Shown here: one piece after another, positions 14,001-27,942 of the stretch
Position numbering within the stretch: the first letter of the stretch is position 1
Layout: each line of letters starts with the position of its first letter
From: Petrolisthes cinctipes
Taxonomy: Eukaryota > Arthropoda > Malacostraca > Decapoda > Porcellanidae
Assembly (NCBI GenBank): GCA_033782935.1
Contig: JAWQEG010000710.1
Span: 3,162,001 to 3,226,000 of the forward strand
Length of the DNA stretch: 64,000 nucleotides
Reading direction: 5' to 3'
Notes under the pieces: generated by a model
Told to the model about the DNA's origin: nothing
The model's database searches: none
The model's input: the letters and a program-made list of their open reading frames with translations, nothing else
Translations under genes and position numbers: made by a program

Positions 14001-17000
14001 AATACTCTAACACGGAGTAGGCATGTACAGATCGCTTCTGGGACCCCTTAATATCGAATTTTCGGGTGTTTTGGGCCTTAATTTGAGATATCGACTTTAC
14101 GCACCTAAAATATCGATTTTTAGCATGTTTTGAGCCTATATTTTGAAAATATTCTAGCACTGAGTAGGCATGTACAGATCGCTTCTGGGACCCCAAAATA
14201 TCGAATTTTCGGGTGTTTTGAGCCTGTATTTGAGATATAAACGAGTATAGAAGATGCATACACATATTGACTTTGGGCACCAAAAATATCGATTTTCAGC
14301 ATGTTTTGGGCCTGAATTTTAAAAATACTCTAACTCGGATTAGGCATGTACAGATCCCTTCTGGGACCCCAAAATATCGAATTTTCGGGTGTTTAGGGCC
14401 AGAATTTGATATTTAAACGGGTACAGAAGATGCAGGCACGTATCGACTTTTAAGCACCTAAAACATCGATTTTGAACATGTTTTTGGGCCTGTATTTTGA
14501 AAATACTCTAACACGGAGCAGGCATGTACAGATCGCTTCTGGGACCCCATAATATCGAATTTTCGGGTGTTTTGGGCCTGAATTTGAGATATCGCCTTTA
14601 CGCACCTAAAATATCGATTTTTAGCATGTTTTTAGCCTATATTTTGATAATATTCTAGCACTGAGTAGGCATGTACAGATTGCTTCTCGGACCCCAAAAT
14701 ATTGAATTTTCGGGTGTTTAGGGCCAGAATTTGAGATATAAAAGGGTACAGAAGATGCATTCACATATCGACTTTTGAGCACCTAAAAGATCGATTTTCA
14801 GTATGTTTTTGGCCTGTATTTTAAAAATACTCTAATACGGAGTAGGCATGTACAGATCGCTTCTGGGACCCCTAAATATCGAAGTTTCGGGTGTTTTGAG
14901 CTTGAATTTGAGATATAAACGAGTACAGAAGATGCATGCACATATCGACTTTTGGGCACCTAAAATATCGATTTTGACCATGTTTTGAGCCTATATTTTG
15001 AAACCATTCTAACACGGAGTAGGCATGTACAGATCGCTTCTGGGACCCCAAAATATCGAATTTTCGGGTGTTTAGGGCCAGAATTTGAGATATAAACCGG
15101 TACAGAAGATGCATGCACATATCGACTTTTGGGCACCTAAAAGATCGATTTTCAGTATGTTTTTGGCCTGTATTTTGAAAATCCTCTAACACGGAGTAGG
15201 CATGTACAGATCCCTTCTGGGACCCCTAAATATCGAATTTTCGGGTGTTTTGGGACTGAATTTGAGATATCGACTTTTAGGCACCTAAATTATCGATTTT
15301 TTGCATGTTTTTAGCCTATATTTTCAAAATATTTTAGCACTGAGTAGGCATGTACAGATTGCTTCTGGGACCCCAAAATATTGAATTTTCGGGTGTTTTG
15401 AGCCTGAATTTGAGATATAAATGGGTACAGAAGATACATGCACATATTGACTTTGGGCATCTAAAATATCGATTTTCAGCATGTTTTGGGCCTGTATTTT
15501 GAAAATACTCTAACACGGAGTAGGCATGTGCAGATCGCTTCTGGGACCCCAAAATATCGAATTTTCAGGTGTTTTGAGCCTGAATTTGAGATATAAACGG
15601 GTACTGAAGATGCATGCACATATCGAATTTTGGGCAACTAAAACATCGATTTTGAGCATGTTTTGGTCTTGTATTTTGAAAATACTCTAACACGGAGTAG
15701 GCATGTACAGATCGCTTCTGGGACCCCAAAATATCGAATTTTCGTGTGTTTTGGGCCTGAATTTGAGATATCGCCTTTACGCACCTAAAATATCGATTTT
15801 TAGCATGTTTTGAGCCTATATTTTGAAAATATTCTAGCATAGTAGGCATGTACAGATCGCTTCTGGGACCCCTAAATATCGAATTTTCGGGTGTTTTGGG
15901 CCTTAATTAGAGATATCGACTTTTTAGCACCTAAAATATCGGTTTTAGCAAGTTTTTAGCCTATATTTTGAAAATATTCTAGCACTGAGTAGGCATGTAC
16001 AGATTGCTTCTGGGACCCCTAAATATCGAATTTTCGGGTGTTTTGGGCCTTAATTTGAGATATCGCCTTTACGCACCTAAAATATCGATTTTTAGCATGT
16101 TTTGAGCATATGTTTTGAAAATATACTAGCACTGAGTAGGCATGTACAGATTGCTTCTGGGACCCCAAAATATTGAGTTTTCGGGTGTTTTGAGCCTGAA
16201 TTTGAGATATAAACGAGTACAGAAGATGCATGCACATATCGACTTTTGGGCACCTAAAATATCGATTTTGAGCATGTTTTGAGCCTATATTTTGAAAACA
16301 TTCTAGCACTGAGTAGGCATGTACAGATCGCTTCTGGGACCCCTAAATATCGAATTTTCAGGTGTTTAGGGCCAGAATTTGAGATATAAACGGGTACAGA
16401 AAATGCTTGCACATATCGACTTTTGGGCACCTAAAATATCGATTTTCAGTATGTTTTTGGCCTGTATTTTGAAAATACTCTAATACGGAGTAGGCATGTA
16501 CAGATCGCTTCTGGGACCCCTTAATATCGAATTTTCGGGTGTTTTGGGCCTTAATTTGAGATATCGACTTTACGCACCTAAAATATCGATTTTTAGCATG
16601 TTTTGAGCCTATATTTTGAAAATATTCTAGCACTGAGTAGGCTTGTACAGATCGCTTCTGGGACCCCAAAATATCGAATTTTCGGGTGTTTTGAGCCTTA
16701 ATTTGAGAAATAAACGAGTACAGAAGATGCATGCACATATCGACTTTTGGTCACCTAAAATATCGATTTTGAGCATGTTTTGAGCCTATATTTTGAAAAC
16801 ATTCTAGCACTGAGTAGGCATGTACAGATCGCTTCTAGGACCCCAAAATATCGAATTTTCGGGTGTTTTGAGCCTGTATTTGAGATATAAACGAGTATAG
16901 AAGATGCATACACATATTTACTTTGGGCACCAAAAACATCGATTTTCAGCATGTTTTGAGCCTGAATTTTGAAAATACTCTAACTCGGAGTAGGCATGTA

Positions 17001-20000
17001 CAGATCGCTTCTGGGACCCCAAAATATCGAATTTTCGGGTGTTTAGGGAAAGAATTTGAGATATAAACCGGTACAGAAGATGCATGCACATATCGACTTT
17101 TGGGCACCTAAAAGATCGATTTTCAGTATGTTTTTGGCCTGTATTTTGAAAATACTCTAACACGGAATAGGCATGTACAGATCCCTTCTGGGACCCCTAA
17201 ATATCGAATTTTCGGGTGTTTTGGGACTGAATTTGAGATATCGACTTTTTGGCATCTAAGTTATCGATTTTTAGCATGTTTTTAGCCTATATTTTCAAAA
17301 TATTCTAGCACTGAGTAGGCATGTACAGATTGCTTCTGGGACCCCAAAATATTGAATTTTCGGGAGTTTTGAGCCTGAACTTGAGATATAAATGGGTACA
17401 GAAGATACATGCACATATTGACTTTGGGCATCTAAAATATCGATTTTCAGCATGTTTTGGGCCTGTATTTTGAAAATACTCTAACACGGAGTAGGCATGT
17501 GCAGATTGCTTCTGGGACCCCAAAATATCGAATTTTCGGGTGTTTTGACCCTGAATTTGAGGTATAAACGGGTACTGAAGATGCATGCACATATCGACTT
17601 TTGGGCACCTAAAACATCGATTTTGAGCATGTTTTGGGCCTGTATTTTGAAACCATTCTAACAAGGAGTAGGCATGTACAGATCGCTTCTGGGACCCCAA
17701 AATATCGAATTTTCGGGTGTTTTGAGCCTGAATTTGAGATATAAACGGGTACTGAAGATGCATTCACATATCGACTTTTGGGCACCTAAAACATCGATTT
17801 TGAGCATGTTTTGGGCCTGTATTTTGTAAATACTCTAACACGGAGTAGGCATGTACAGATCGCTTTTGGGACCCCAAAATATCGAATTTTCGGGTGTTTA
17901 GGGCCAGAATTTGAGATATAAACGGGTACAGAAGATGCATGCACATATCGACCTTTAGGCACCAAAAAAGATCGATTTTCAGTATGTTTTTGACCTGTAT
18001 TTTGAAAATACTCTAACACGGAGTAGGCATGTACAGATCGCTTCTATGACCCCTAAAAATCGAATTTTCGGGTGTTTTGGGACTGAATTTGAGATATCGA
18101 CTTTTTGGCACCTAAAAGATCGATTTTTTGTATGTTCTTAGCCTATATTTTGAAAATATTTTAGCACTGAGTAGGCATGTATAGATTGATTCTGGGACCC
18201 CAAAATATCGAATTTTCGGGTGTTTTGAGCATGAATTTGAGATATAAACGAGTACAGAAGATGCATGCACATATCGACTTTTGGGCACCTAAAATATCGA
18301 TTTTGAGCATGTTTTTAACTTATATTTTGAAAACATTCTAGCACTGAGTAGGCATGTACAGGTCGCTTCTGGGACCCCAAAATATCGAATTTTCGGGTGT
18401 TTAGGGCCAGAATTTGATATTTAAACGGGTACAGAAGATGCAGGCACGTATCGACTTTTAATCACCTAAAACATCGATTTTGAGCATGTGTTTGGGCCTG
18501 TATTTTGCAAATACTCTAACACGGAGCAGGCATGTACAGATCGCTTCTGGGACCCCATAATATCGAATTTTCGGGTGTTTTGGGCCTGAATTTGAGATAT
18601 CGCCTTTACGCACCTAAAATACCGATTTTTAGCATTTTTTGAGCCTATATTTTGAAAATATTCTAGCACTGAGTAAGCATGTACAGATCGCTTCTGGGAC
18701 CCCAAAATATCGAATTTTCGGGTGTTTTGAGCCTGAATTTGAGATATAAACGAGTACAGAAGATGCATGCACATATCGACTTTTGGGCACCTAAAACATC
18801 GATTTTTAGCATGATTTGAGCCTATATTTTGAAAATATTCTAGCATAGTAGGCATGTACATATCGCATCTGGGACCCCTAAATATCGAATTTTAGGGTGT
18901 TTTGGGCCTCAATATGAGATATCGACTTTTTGGCACCTAAAAGATCGATTTTTAGCAAGTTTTTAGCCTATATTTTGAAAATATTGTAGCACTGAGTAGG
19001 CATGTACAGATTGCTTCTTGGACCCTAAAATATTGAGTTTTCGAGTGTTTTGAGCCTGAATTTGAGATATAAACGGGTACAGAAGATGCATACACATATT
19101 GACTTTGGGCACCAGAAATCTCGATTTTCAGCATAGTTTGGCCCTGAATTTTGAAAATACTCTAACACGAAGTAGGCATGTACAGATCGCTTCTGGGACC
19201 CCAAAATATCGAATTTTCGGGTGTTTAGGGCCAGAATTTGAGATATAAAAGGGTACAGAAGATGCATTCACATATCGACTTTTGAGCACCTAAAATATCG
19301 ATTTTGAGCATGTTTTGAGCCTATATTTTGAAAACATTCTAGCACTGAGTAGGCATGTACAGATCGCTTCTGGGACCCCAAATATCGAATTTTCGGGTGT
19401 TTAGGGCCAGAATTTGAGATATAAACGGGTACAGAAGAGGCATGCACATATCGACTTTCGGGCACCTAAAAGATCGATTTTCAGTATGTTTTTAGCCTGT
19501 ATTTTGAAAATACTCTAACAAGGAGTAGGTATGTACAGATCGCTTCTGGGACCCCTAAATATCGAATTTTCAGGTGTTTAGGGCCAGAATTTGAGATATA
19601 AACGGGTACAGAAAATGCTTGCACATATCGACTTTTGGGCACCTAAAAGATCGATTTTCAGTATGTTTTTGGCCTGTATTTTGAAAATACTCTAACACGG
19701 AGTAGGCATGTACAGATCGCTTCTGGGACCCCTTAATATCGAATTTTCGGGTGTTTTGGGCCTTAATTTGAGATATCGACTTTACGCACCTAAAATATTG
19801 ATTTTTAGCATGTTTTGAGCCTATATTTTGAAAATATTCTAGCACTGAGTAGGCTTGTACAGATCGCTTCTGGGACCCCAAAGTATCGAATCTTCGGGTT
19901 TTTTGAGCCTGAATTTGAGATAAAAACGAGTACAGAAGATGCATGCACATATCGACTTTTGGTCACCTAAAATATCAATTTTGAGCATGTTTTGAGCCTA

Positions 20001-20157
20001 TATTTTGAAAACATTCTAGCACTGAGTAGGCATGTACAGATCGCTTCTGGGACCCCAAAATATCGAATTTTCGGGTGTTTTGAGCCTGTATTTGAGATAT
20101 AAACGAGTATAGAAGATGCATACACATATTGACTTTGGGCACCAAAAATATCGATTT
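9444..20157. repeat. Super higher-order repeat, copy 1 (10.7 kb)
   Basis: The left half (9,444-14,718) matches 21,437-26,710 at an offset of 11,992-11,993 bp. The right half (14,704-20,157) matches 28,699-34,152 at an offset of 13,995 bp. Dozens of landmarks keep these offsets to the base over more than 10 kb. The offset changes by 2,002 bp at about 14,710, which marks an expansion in the other copy. Confidence 0.9.
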
Positions 20158-21280
20158 TCAGCATGGTTTGGGCCTGAATTTTGAAAATACTCTAACACGG
20201 AGTAGGCATGTACAGATCCCTTCTGGGACCCCAAAATATCGAATTTTCGGGTGTTTAGGGCCAGAATTTGAGATATAAACGGGTACAGAAGATGCATGCA
20301 CATATCGACTTTTGGGCAACAAAAAAGATCGATTTTCAGTATGTTTTTGGCCTGTATTTTGAAAATACTCTAACACGGAGTAGGCATGTACAGATCGCTT
20401 CTGGGACCCCTAAATATCGAATTTTCGGGTGTTTTGGGACTGAATTTGAGATATCGACTTTTTGGCACCTAAAAGATCGATTTTTAGCATGTTTTTAGCC
20501 TATATTTTGAAAATATTCTAGCACTGAGTAGGCATGTACAGATCGATTCTGGGACCCTAATATATCGAGTTTTCGGGTGTTTTGAGCATGAATTTGAGAT
20601 ATAAACGAGTACAGAAGATGCATGCACATATCGACTTTTGGGCACCTAAAATATCGAATTTGAGCATGTTTTGAGCTTATATTTTGAAAACATTCTAGCA
20701 CTGAGTAGGCATGTACAGATCGCTTCTGGGACCCCAAAATATCGAATTTTCGGGTGTTTAGGGCCAGAATTTGATATTTAAACGGGTACAGAAGATGCAT
20801 GCACACATCGACTTTTAAGCACCTAAAACATCGATTTTGAGCATGTTTTTGGGCCTGTATTTTGTAAATACTCTAACACGGAGTAGGCATGTACAGATCG
20901 CTTCTGGGACCCCATAATACCGAATTTTCGGGTGTTTTGGGCCTGAATTTGAGATATCGCCTTTACGCACCTAAAATATCGATTTTTAGAATGTTTTGGG
21001 CCTATATTTTGAAAATATTCTAGCACTGAGTAAGCATGTACAGATCGCTTCTGGGACCCCAAAATATCGAATTTTCGGGTGTTTTGAGCATGAATTTGAG
21101 ATATAAACGAGTACAGAAGATGCATGCACATATCGACTTTTGGGCACCGAAAAGATCGATTTTCAGTATGTTTTTGGCCTGTATTTTGAAAATACTCTAA
21201 CACGGAGTAGGCATGTACAGATCCCTTCTGGGACCCCTAAATATCGAATTTTCGTGTGTTTTGGGACTGAATTTGAGATA
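20150..21280. repeat. Third copy of the 7.5-8.6 kb segment
   Basis: Matches 7,480-8,610 at a constant offset of 12,670 bp, including the gggcaacaaaaaagatc monomer (20,311-20,335) and the cataataccg variant. It joins the left super-block (ending about 20,157) to the right one (starting about 21,437). Confidence 0.85.
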
Positions 21281-24200
21281 TCGACCTTTTGGCACCTAAA
21301 AGATCGATTTTTAGCATGTTTTGAGCCTATATTTTGAAAATATTCTAGCATAGTAGGCATGTACAGATCGCTTCTGGGACCCCTAAATATCGAATTTTTG
21401 GGTGTTTTGGGACTGAATTTGAGATATCGACCTTTTGGCACCTAAAAAAACGATTTTGAGCATGTTTTGAGCCTATATTTTGAAAACATTCTAGCACTGT
21501 GTAGGCATGTAATGATCGCTTCTGGGACCCCAAAATATCGAATTTTCGGGTGTTTTGAGCCTGAATTTGATATATAAACGAGTATAGAAGATGCATACAC
21601 ATATTGACTTTGGGCACAAAAAATATCGATTTTCAGCATAGTTTGGGCCTGAATTTTGAAAATACTCTAACACGGAGTAGGCATGTACAGATCCCTTCTG
21701 GGACCCCAAAATATCGAATTTTCGGGTGTTTAGGGCCAGAATTTGAGATATAAACGGGTACAGAAGATGCATGCACATATCGACTTTTGGGCAACAAAAA
21801 AGATCGATTTTCAGTATGTTTTTGGCCTGTATTTTGAAAATACTCTAACACGGAGTAGGCATGTACAGATCGCTTATGGGACCCCTAAATATCGAATTTT
21901 CGGGTGTTTTGGGACTGAATTTGAGATATCGACTTTTTGGCAACTAAAAGATCGATTTTTAGCATGTTTTTACCTATATTTTGAAAATATTCTAGCACTG
22001 AGTAGGCATGTACAGATCGATTCTGGGACCCTAAAATATCGAGTTTTCGGGTGTTTTGAGCATGAATTTGAGATATAAACGAGTACAGAAGATGCATGCA
22101 CATATCGACTTTTGGGCACCTAAAATATCGAATTTGAGCATGTTTTGAGCTTATATTTTGAAAACATTCTAGCACTGAGTAGGCATGTACAGATCGCTTC
22201 TGGGACCCCAAAATATCGAATTTTCGGGTGTTTAGGGCCAGAATTTGATATTTAAACGGGTACAGAAGATGCATGCACATATCGACTTTTAAGCACATAA
22301 AACATCGATTTTGAGCATGTTTTTGGGCCTGTATTTTGTAAATACTCTAACACGGAGTAGGCATGTACAGATCGCTTCTGGGACCCCATAATACCGAATT
22401 TTCGGGTGTTTTGGGCCTGAATTTGAGATATCGCCTTTACGCACCTAAAATATCGATTTTTAGAATGTTTTGGGCCTATATTTTGAAAATATTCTAGCAC
22501 TGAGTAAGCATGTACAGATCGCTTCTGGGACCCCAAAAAATCGAATTTTCGGGTGTTTTGAGCCTCAATTTGAGATATAAACGAGTACAGAAGATGCATG
22601 CACATATCGACTTTTGGGCACCGAAAAGATCGATTTTCAGTATGTTTTTGGCCTGTATTTTGAAAATACTCTAACACGGAGTAGGCATGTACAGATCCCT
22701 TCTGGGACCCCTAAATATCGAATTTTCGTGTGTTTTGGGACTGAATTTGAGATATCGACTTTTTGGCACCTAAAATATCGATTTTTAGCATGTTCTTAGC
22801 CTATATTTTGATAATATTCTAGCACTGAGTAGGCATGTACAGATTGCTTCTCGGACCCCAAAATATTGAATTTTCGGGTGTTTTGAGCCTCAATTTGAGA
22901 TATAAACGGGTACAGAAGATACATGCACATATTGACTTTGGGCATCTAAAATATCGAATTTGAGCATGTTTTGGGCCTGTATTTTGAAAATACTCTAACA
23001 CGGAGTAGGCATGTACAGATCGCTTCTGGGACCCCAAAATATCGAATTTTCGGGTGTTTTGAGCCTGAATTTGAGATATAAACGGGTACTGAAGATGCAT
23101 GCACATATCGAATTTTGGGCACCTAAAACATCGATCTTGAGCATGTTTTGGTCTTGTATTTTGAAAATACTCTAACACGGAGTAGGCATGTACAGATCGC
23201 TTCTGGGACCCCAAAATATCGAATTTTCGGGTGTTTTGGGCCTGAATTTGAGATATCGCCTTTATGCACCTAAAATATCGATTTTTAGCATGTTTTGAGC
23301 CTATATTTTGAAAATATTCTAGCATAGTAGGCATGTACAGATCGCTTCTGGGACAACTAAATATCGAATTTTCGGGTGTTTTGGGCCTTAATTTGAGATA
23401 TCGACTTTTTGGCACCTAAAATATCGATTTTTAGCAAGTTTTTTGCCTATATTTTGAAAATATTCTAGCACTGAGTAGGCATGTACAGATTGCTTCTGGG
23501 ACCCCTAAATATCGAATTTTCGGGTGTTTTGGGCCTTAATTTGAGATATCGCCTTTACGCACCTAAAATATCGATTTTTAGCATGTTTTGAGCATATGTT
23601 TTGAAAATATTCTAGCACTGAGTAGGCATGTAGAGATCGCTTCTGGGACCCCAAAATATCGAATTTTCGGGTGTTTTGAGCCTGAATTTGAGATATAAAC
23701 GAGTACAGAAGATGCATGCACATATCGACTTTTGGGCACCTAAAATTTCGATTTTGAGCATGTTTTGAGCCTATATTTTGAAAACATTCTAGCACTGAGT
23801 AGGCATGTACAGATCGCTTCTGGGACCCCAAATATCGAATTTTCGGGTGTTTAGGGCCAGAATTTGAGATATAAACGGGTACAGAAGAGGCATGCACATA
23901 TCGACTTTTGGGCACCTAAAAGATCGATTTTCAGTATGTTTTTAGCCTGTATTTTATAAATACTCTAACACGGAGTAGGTATGTACAGATCGCTTCTGGG
24001 TCCCCTAAATATCGAATTTTCAGGTGTTTAGGGCCAGAATTTGAGATATAAACGGGTACAGAAAATGCTTGCACATATCGACTTTTGGGCACCTAAAAGA
24101 TCGATTTTCAGTATGTTTTTGGCCTGTATTTTGTAAATACTCTAACACGGAGTAGGCATGTACAGATCGCTTCTGGGACCCCATAATATCGAATTTATGG

Positions 24201-25940
24201 GTGTTTTGGGCCTGAATTTGTGATATCGCCTTTACGCACCTAAAATATCGATTTTTAGCATGTTTTGAGCCTATATTTTGAAAATATTCTAGCACTGTGT
24301 AGGCATGTACAGATCGCTTCTGGGACCTCAAAATATCGAATTTTCGGGTGTTTTGAGGATGAATTTGAGATATATACGAGAATAGAAGATGCATACACAT
24401 ATTGACTTTGAGCACCAAAAATATCGATTTTCAGCATGTTTTGGGCCGGAATTTTGAAAATACTCTAACACGGAATAGGCATGTACAGATCGCTTCTTGG
24501 ACCCCAAAATATCGAATTTTCGGGTGTTTAGGGCCAGAATTTGAGATATAAACGGGTACAGAAGATGCATGCACATATCGACTTTTGGGCACCTAAAAGA
24601 TCGATTTTCAGTATGTTTTTGGCCTGTATTTTGAAAATACTCTAACACGGAATAGGCATGTACAGATCGCTTCTGGGACCCCTAAATATCGAATTTTCGG
24701 GTGTTTTGGGACTGAATTTGAGATATCGACCTTTTGGCACCTAAAAGATCGATTTTTAGCATGTTTTTAGCCTATATTTTGAAAATATTCTAGCACTGAG
24801 TAGGCATGTACAGATTGCTTCTGGGACCCCAAAATATTGAGTTTTCGGGTGTTTTGAGCCTGAATTTGAGATATAAACGAGTACAGAAGATGCATGCATA
24901 TATCGACTTTTGGGCACCTAAAAAATCGATTTTGAGCATGTTTTGAGCCTATATTTTGAAAACATTCTAGCACTGAGTAGGCATGTAATGATCGCTTCTG
25001 GGACCCCAAAATATCGAATTTTCGGGTGTTTTGAGCCTGAATTTGAGATATAAACGAGTATAGAAGATGCATACACATATTGACTTTGGGCACAAAAAAT
25101 ATCGATTTTCAGCATGGTTTGGGCCTGAATTTTGAAAATACTCTAACACGGAGTAGGCATGTACAGATCCCTTCTGGGACCCCAAAATATCGAATTTTCG
25201 GGTGTTTAGGGCCAGAATTTGAGATATAAACGGGTACAGAAGATGCATGCACATATCGACTTTTGGGCACCTAAAAGATCGATTTTCTGTATGTTTTTGG
25301 CCTGTATTTTGAAAATACTCTAACACGGAGTAGGCATGTACAGATCGCTTCTGGGACCCCTAAATATCGAATTTTCGGGTGTTTTGGGACTGAATTTGAG
25401 ATATCGACTTTTTGGCACCTAAAATATCGATTTTTAGTATGTTTTTAGCCTATATTTTTAAAATATTCTAGCACTGAGTAGGCATGTACAGATTGCTTCT
25501 GGGATCCCCAAATGTTGAATTTTCGGGTGTTTTGAGCCTGAATATGAGATATAAACGGGTACAGAAGATGCATTCACATATCGACTTTTGAGCACCTAAA
25601 AGATCGATTTTCAGTATGTTTTTGGCCTGTATCTTTAAAATACTCTAACACGGAGTAGGCATGTACAGATCGCTTCTGGGACCCCTAAATATCGAAGTTT
25701 CGGGTGTTTTGAACTTGAATTTGAGATATAAACGAGTACAGAAGATGCGTGCACATATCAACTTTTGGGCACCTAAAATATCGATTTTGAGCATGTTTTG
25801 AGCATATATTTTGAAACCATTCTAACACGGAGTAGGCATGTACAGATCGCTTCTGGGACCCAAAAATATCGAATTTTCGGGTGTTTTGAGCCTGAATTTG
25901 AGATATAAACGGGTACTGAAGATGCATTCACATATCGACT

Positions 25941-26941
25941 TTTGGGCACCTAAAACATCGATTTTGAGCATGTTTTGGGCCTGTATTTTGTAAATACTCT
26001 AACACGGAGTAGGCATGTACAGATCGCTTCTGGGACCCCTTAATATCGAATTTTCGGGTGTTTTGGGCCTTAATTTGAGATATCGATTTTACGCACCTAA
26101 AATATCGATTTTTAGCATGTTTTGAGCCTATATTTTGAAAATATTCTAGCACTGAGTAGGCATGTACAGATCGCTTCTGGGACCCCAAAATATCGAATTT
26201 TCGGGTGTTTTGAGCCTGTATTTGAGATATAAACGAGTATAGAAGATGCATACACATATTGACTTTGGGCACCAAAAATATCGATTTTCAGCATGTTTTG
26301 GGCCTGAATTTTAAAAATACTCTAACTCGGATTAGGCATGTACAGATCCCTTCTGGGACCCCAAAATATCGAATTTTCGGGTGTTTAGGGCCAGAATTTG
26401 ATATTTAAACGGGTACAGAAGATGCAGGCACGTATCGACTTTTAAGCACCTAAAACATCGATTTTGAACATGTTTTTGGGCCTGTATTTTGAAAATACTC
26501 TAACACGGAGCAGGCATGTACAGATCGCTTCTGGGACCCCATAATATCGAATTTTCGGGTGTTTTGGGCCTGAATTTGAGATATCGCCTTTACGCACCTA
26601 AAATATCGATTTTTAGCATGTTTTTAGCCTATATTTTGATAATATTCTAGCACTGAGTAGGCATGTACAGATTGCTTCTCGGACCCCAAAATATTGAATT
26701 TTCGGGTGTTTTGAGCCTGAATTTGTGATATAAACGGGTACAGAAGATACATGTACATATTGACTTTGGGCATCTAAAATATCGATTTTGAGCATGTTTT
26801 GGGCCTGTATTTTGAAAATACTCTAACACGGAGTAGGCATGTACAGATCGCTTCTGGGACCCCAAAATATCGAATTTTCGGGTGTTTTGAGCCTGAATTT
26901 GAGATATAAACGGGTACTGAAGATGCATGCACATATCGAAT
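25941..26941. repeat. 1,001-bp tandem repeat, copy 1
   Basis: Recurs immediately downstream at an offset of exactly 1,001 bp (26,112 against 27,113; 26,613 against 27,614). The distinctive variants ctctaactcggattagg and cgatttta before cgcacc are in both copies. The first copy of the super-block (near 14 kb) has this unit only once. Confidence 0.9.
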
Positions 26942-27942
26942 TTTGGGCACCTAAAACATCGATTTTGAGCATGTTTTGGGCCTGTATTTTGTAAATACTC
27001 TAACACGGAGTAGGCATGTACAGATCGCTTCTGGGACCCCTTAATATCGAATTTTCGGGTGTTTTGGGCCTTAATTTGAGATATCGATTTTACGCACCTA
27101 AAATATCGATTTTTAGCATGTTTTGAGCCTATATTTTGAAAATATTCTAGCACTGAGTAGGCATGTACAGATCGCTTCTGGGACCCCAAAATATCGAATT
27201 TTCGGGTGTTTTGAGCCTGTATTTGAGATATAAACGAGTATAGAAGATGCATACACATATTGACTTTGGGCACCAAAAATATCGATTTTCAGCATGTTTT
27301 GGGCCTGAATTTTAAAAATACTCTAACTCGGATTAGGCATGTACAGATCCCTTCTGGGACCCCAAAATATCGAATTTTCGGGTGTTTAGGGCCAGAATTT
27401 GATATTTAAACGGGTACAGAAGATGCAGGCACGTATCGACTTTTAAGCACCTAAAACATCGATTTTGAACATGTTTTTGGGCCTGTATTTTGAAAATACT
27501 CTAACACGGAGCAGGCATGTACAGATCGCTTCTGGGACCCCATAATATCGAATTTTCGGGTGTTTTGGGCCTGAATTTGAGATATCGCCTTTACGCACCT
27601 AAAATATCGATTTTTAGCATGTTTTTAGCCTATATTTTGATAATATTCTAGCACTGAGTAGGCATGTACAGATTGCTTCTCGGACCCCAAAATATTGAAT
27701 TTTCGGGTGTTTTGAGCCTGAATTTGTGATATAAACGGGTACAGAAGATACATGTACATATTGACTTTGGGCATCTAAAATATCGATTTTGAGCATGTTT
27801 TGGGCCTGTATTTTGAAAATACTCTAACACGGAGTAGGCATGTACAGATCGCTTCTGGGACCCCAAAATATCGTTTTTTCGGGTGTTTTGAGCCTGAATT
27901 TGAGATATAAACGGGTACTGAAGATGCATGCACATATCGAAT
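26942..27942. repeat. 1,001-bp tandem repeat, copy 2
   Basis: Immediate tandem copy of 25,941-26,941. Differences seen are few, for example tatcgtttttt at about 27,870 where copy 1 has tatcgaatttt. This is probably the newest amplification in the window. Confidence 0.9.
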
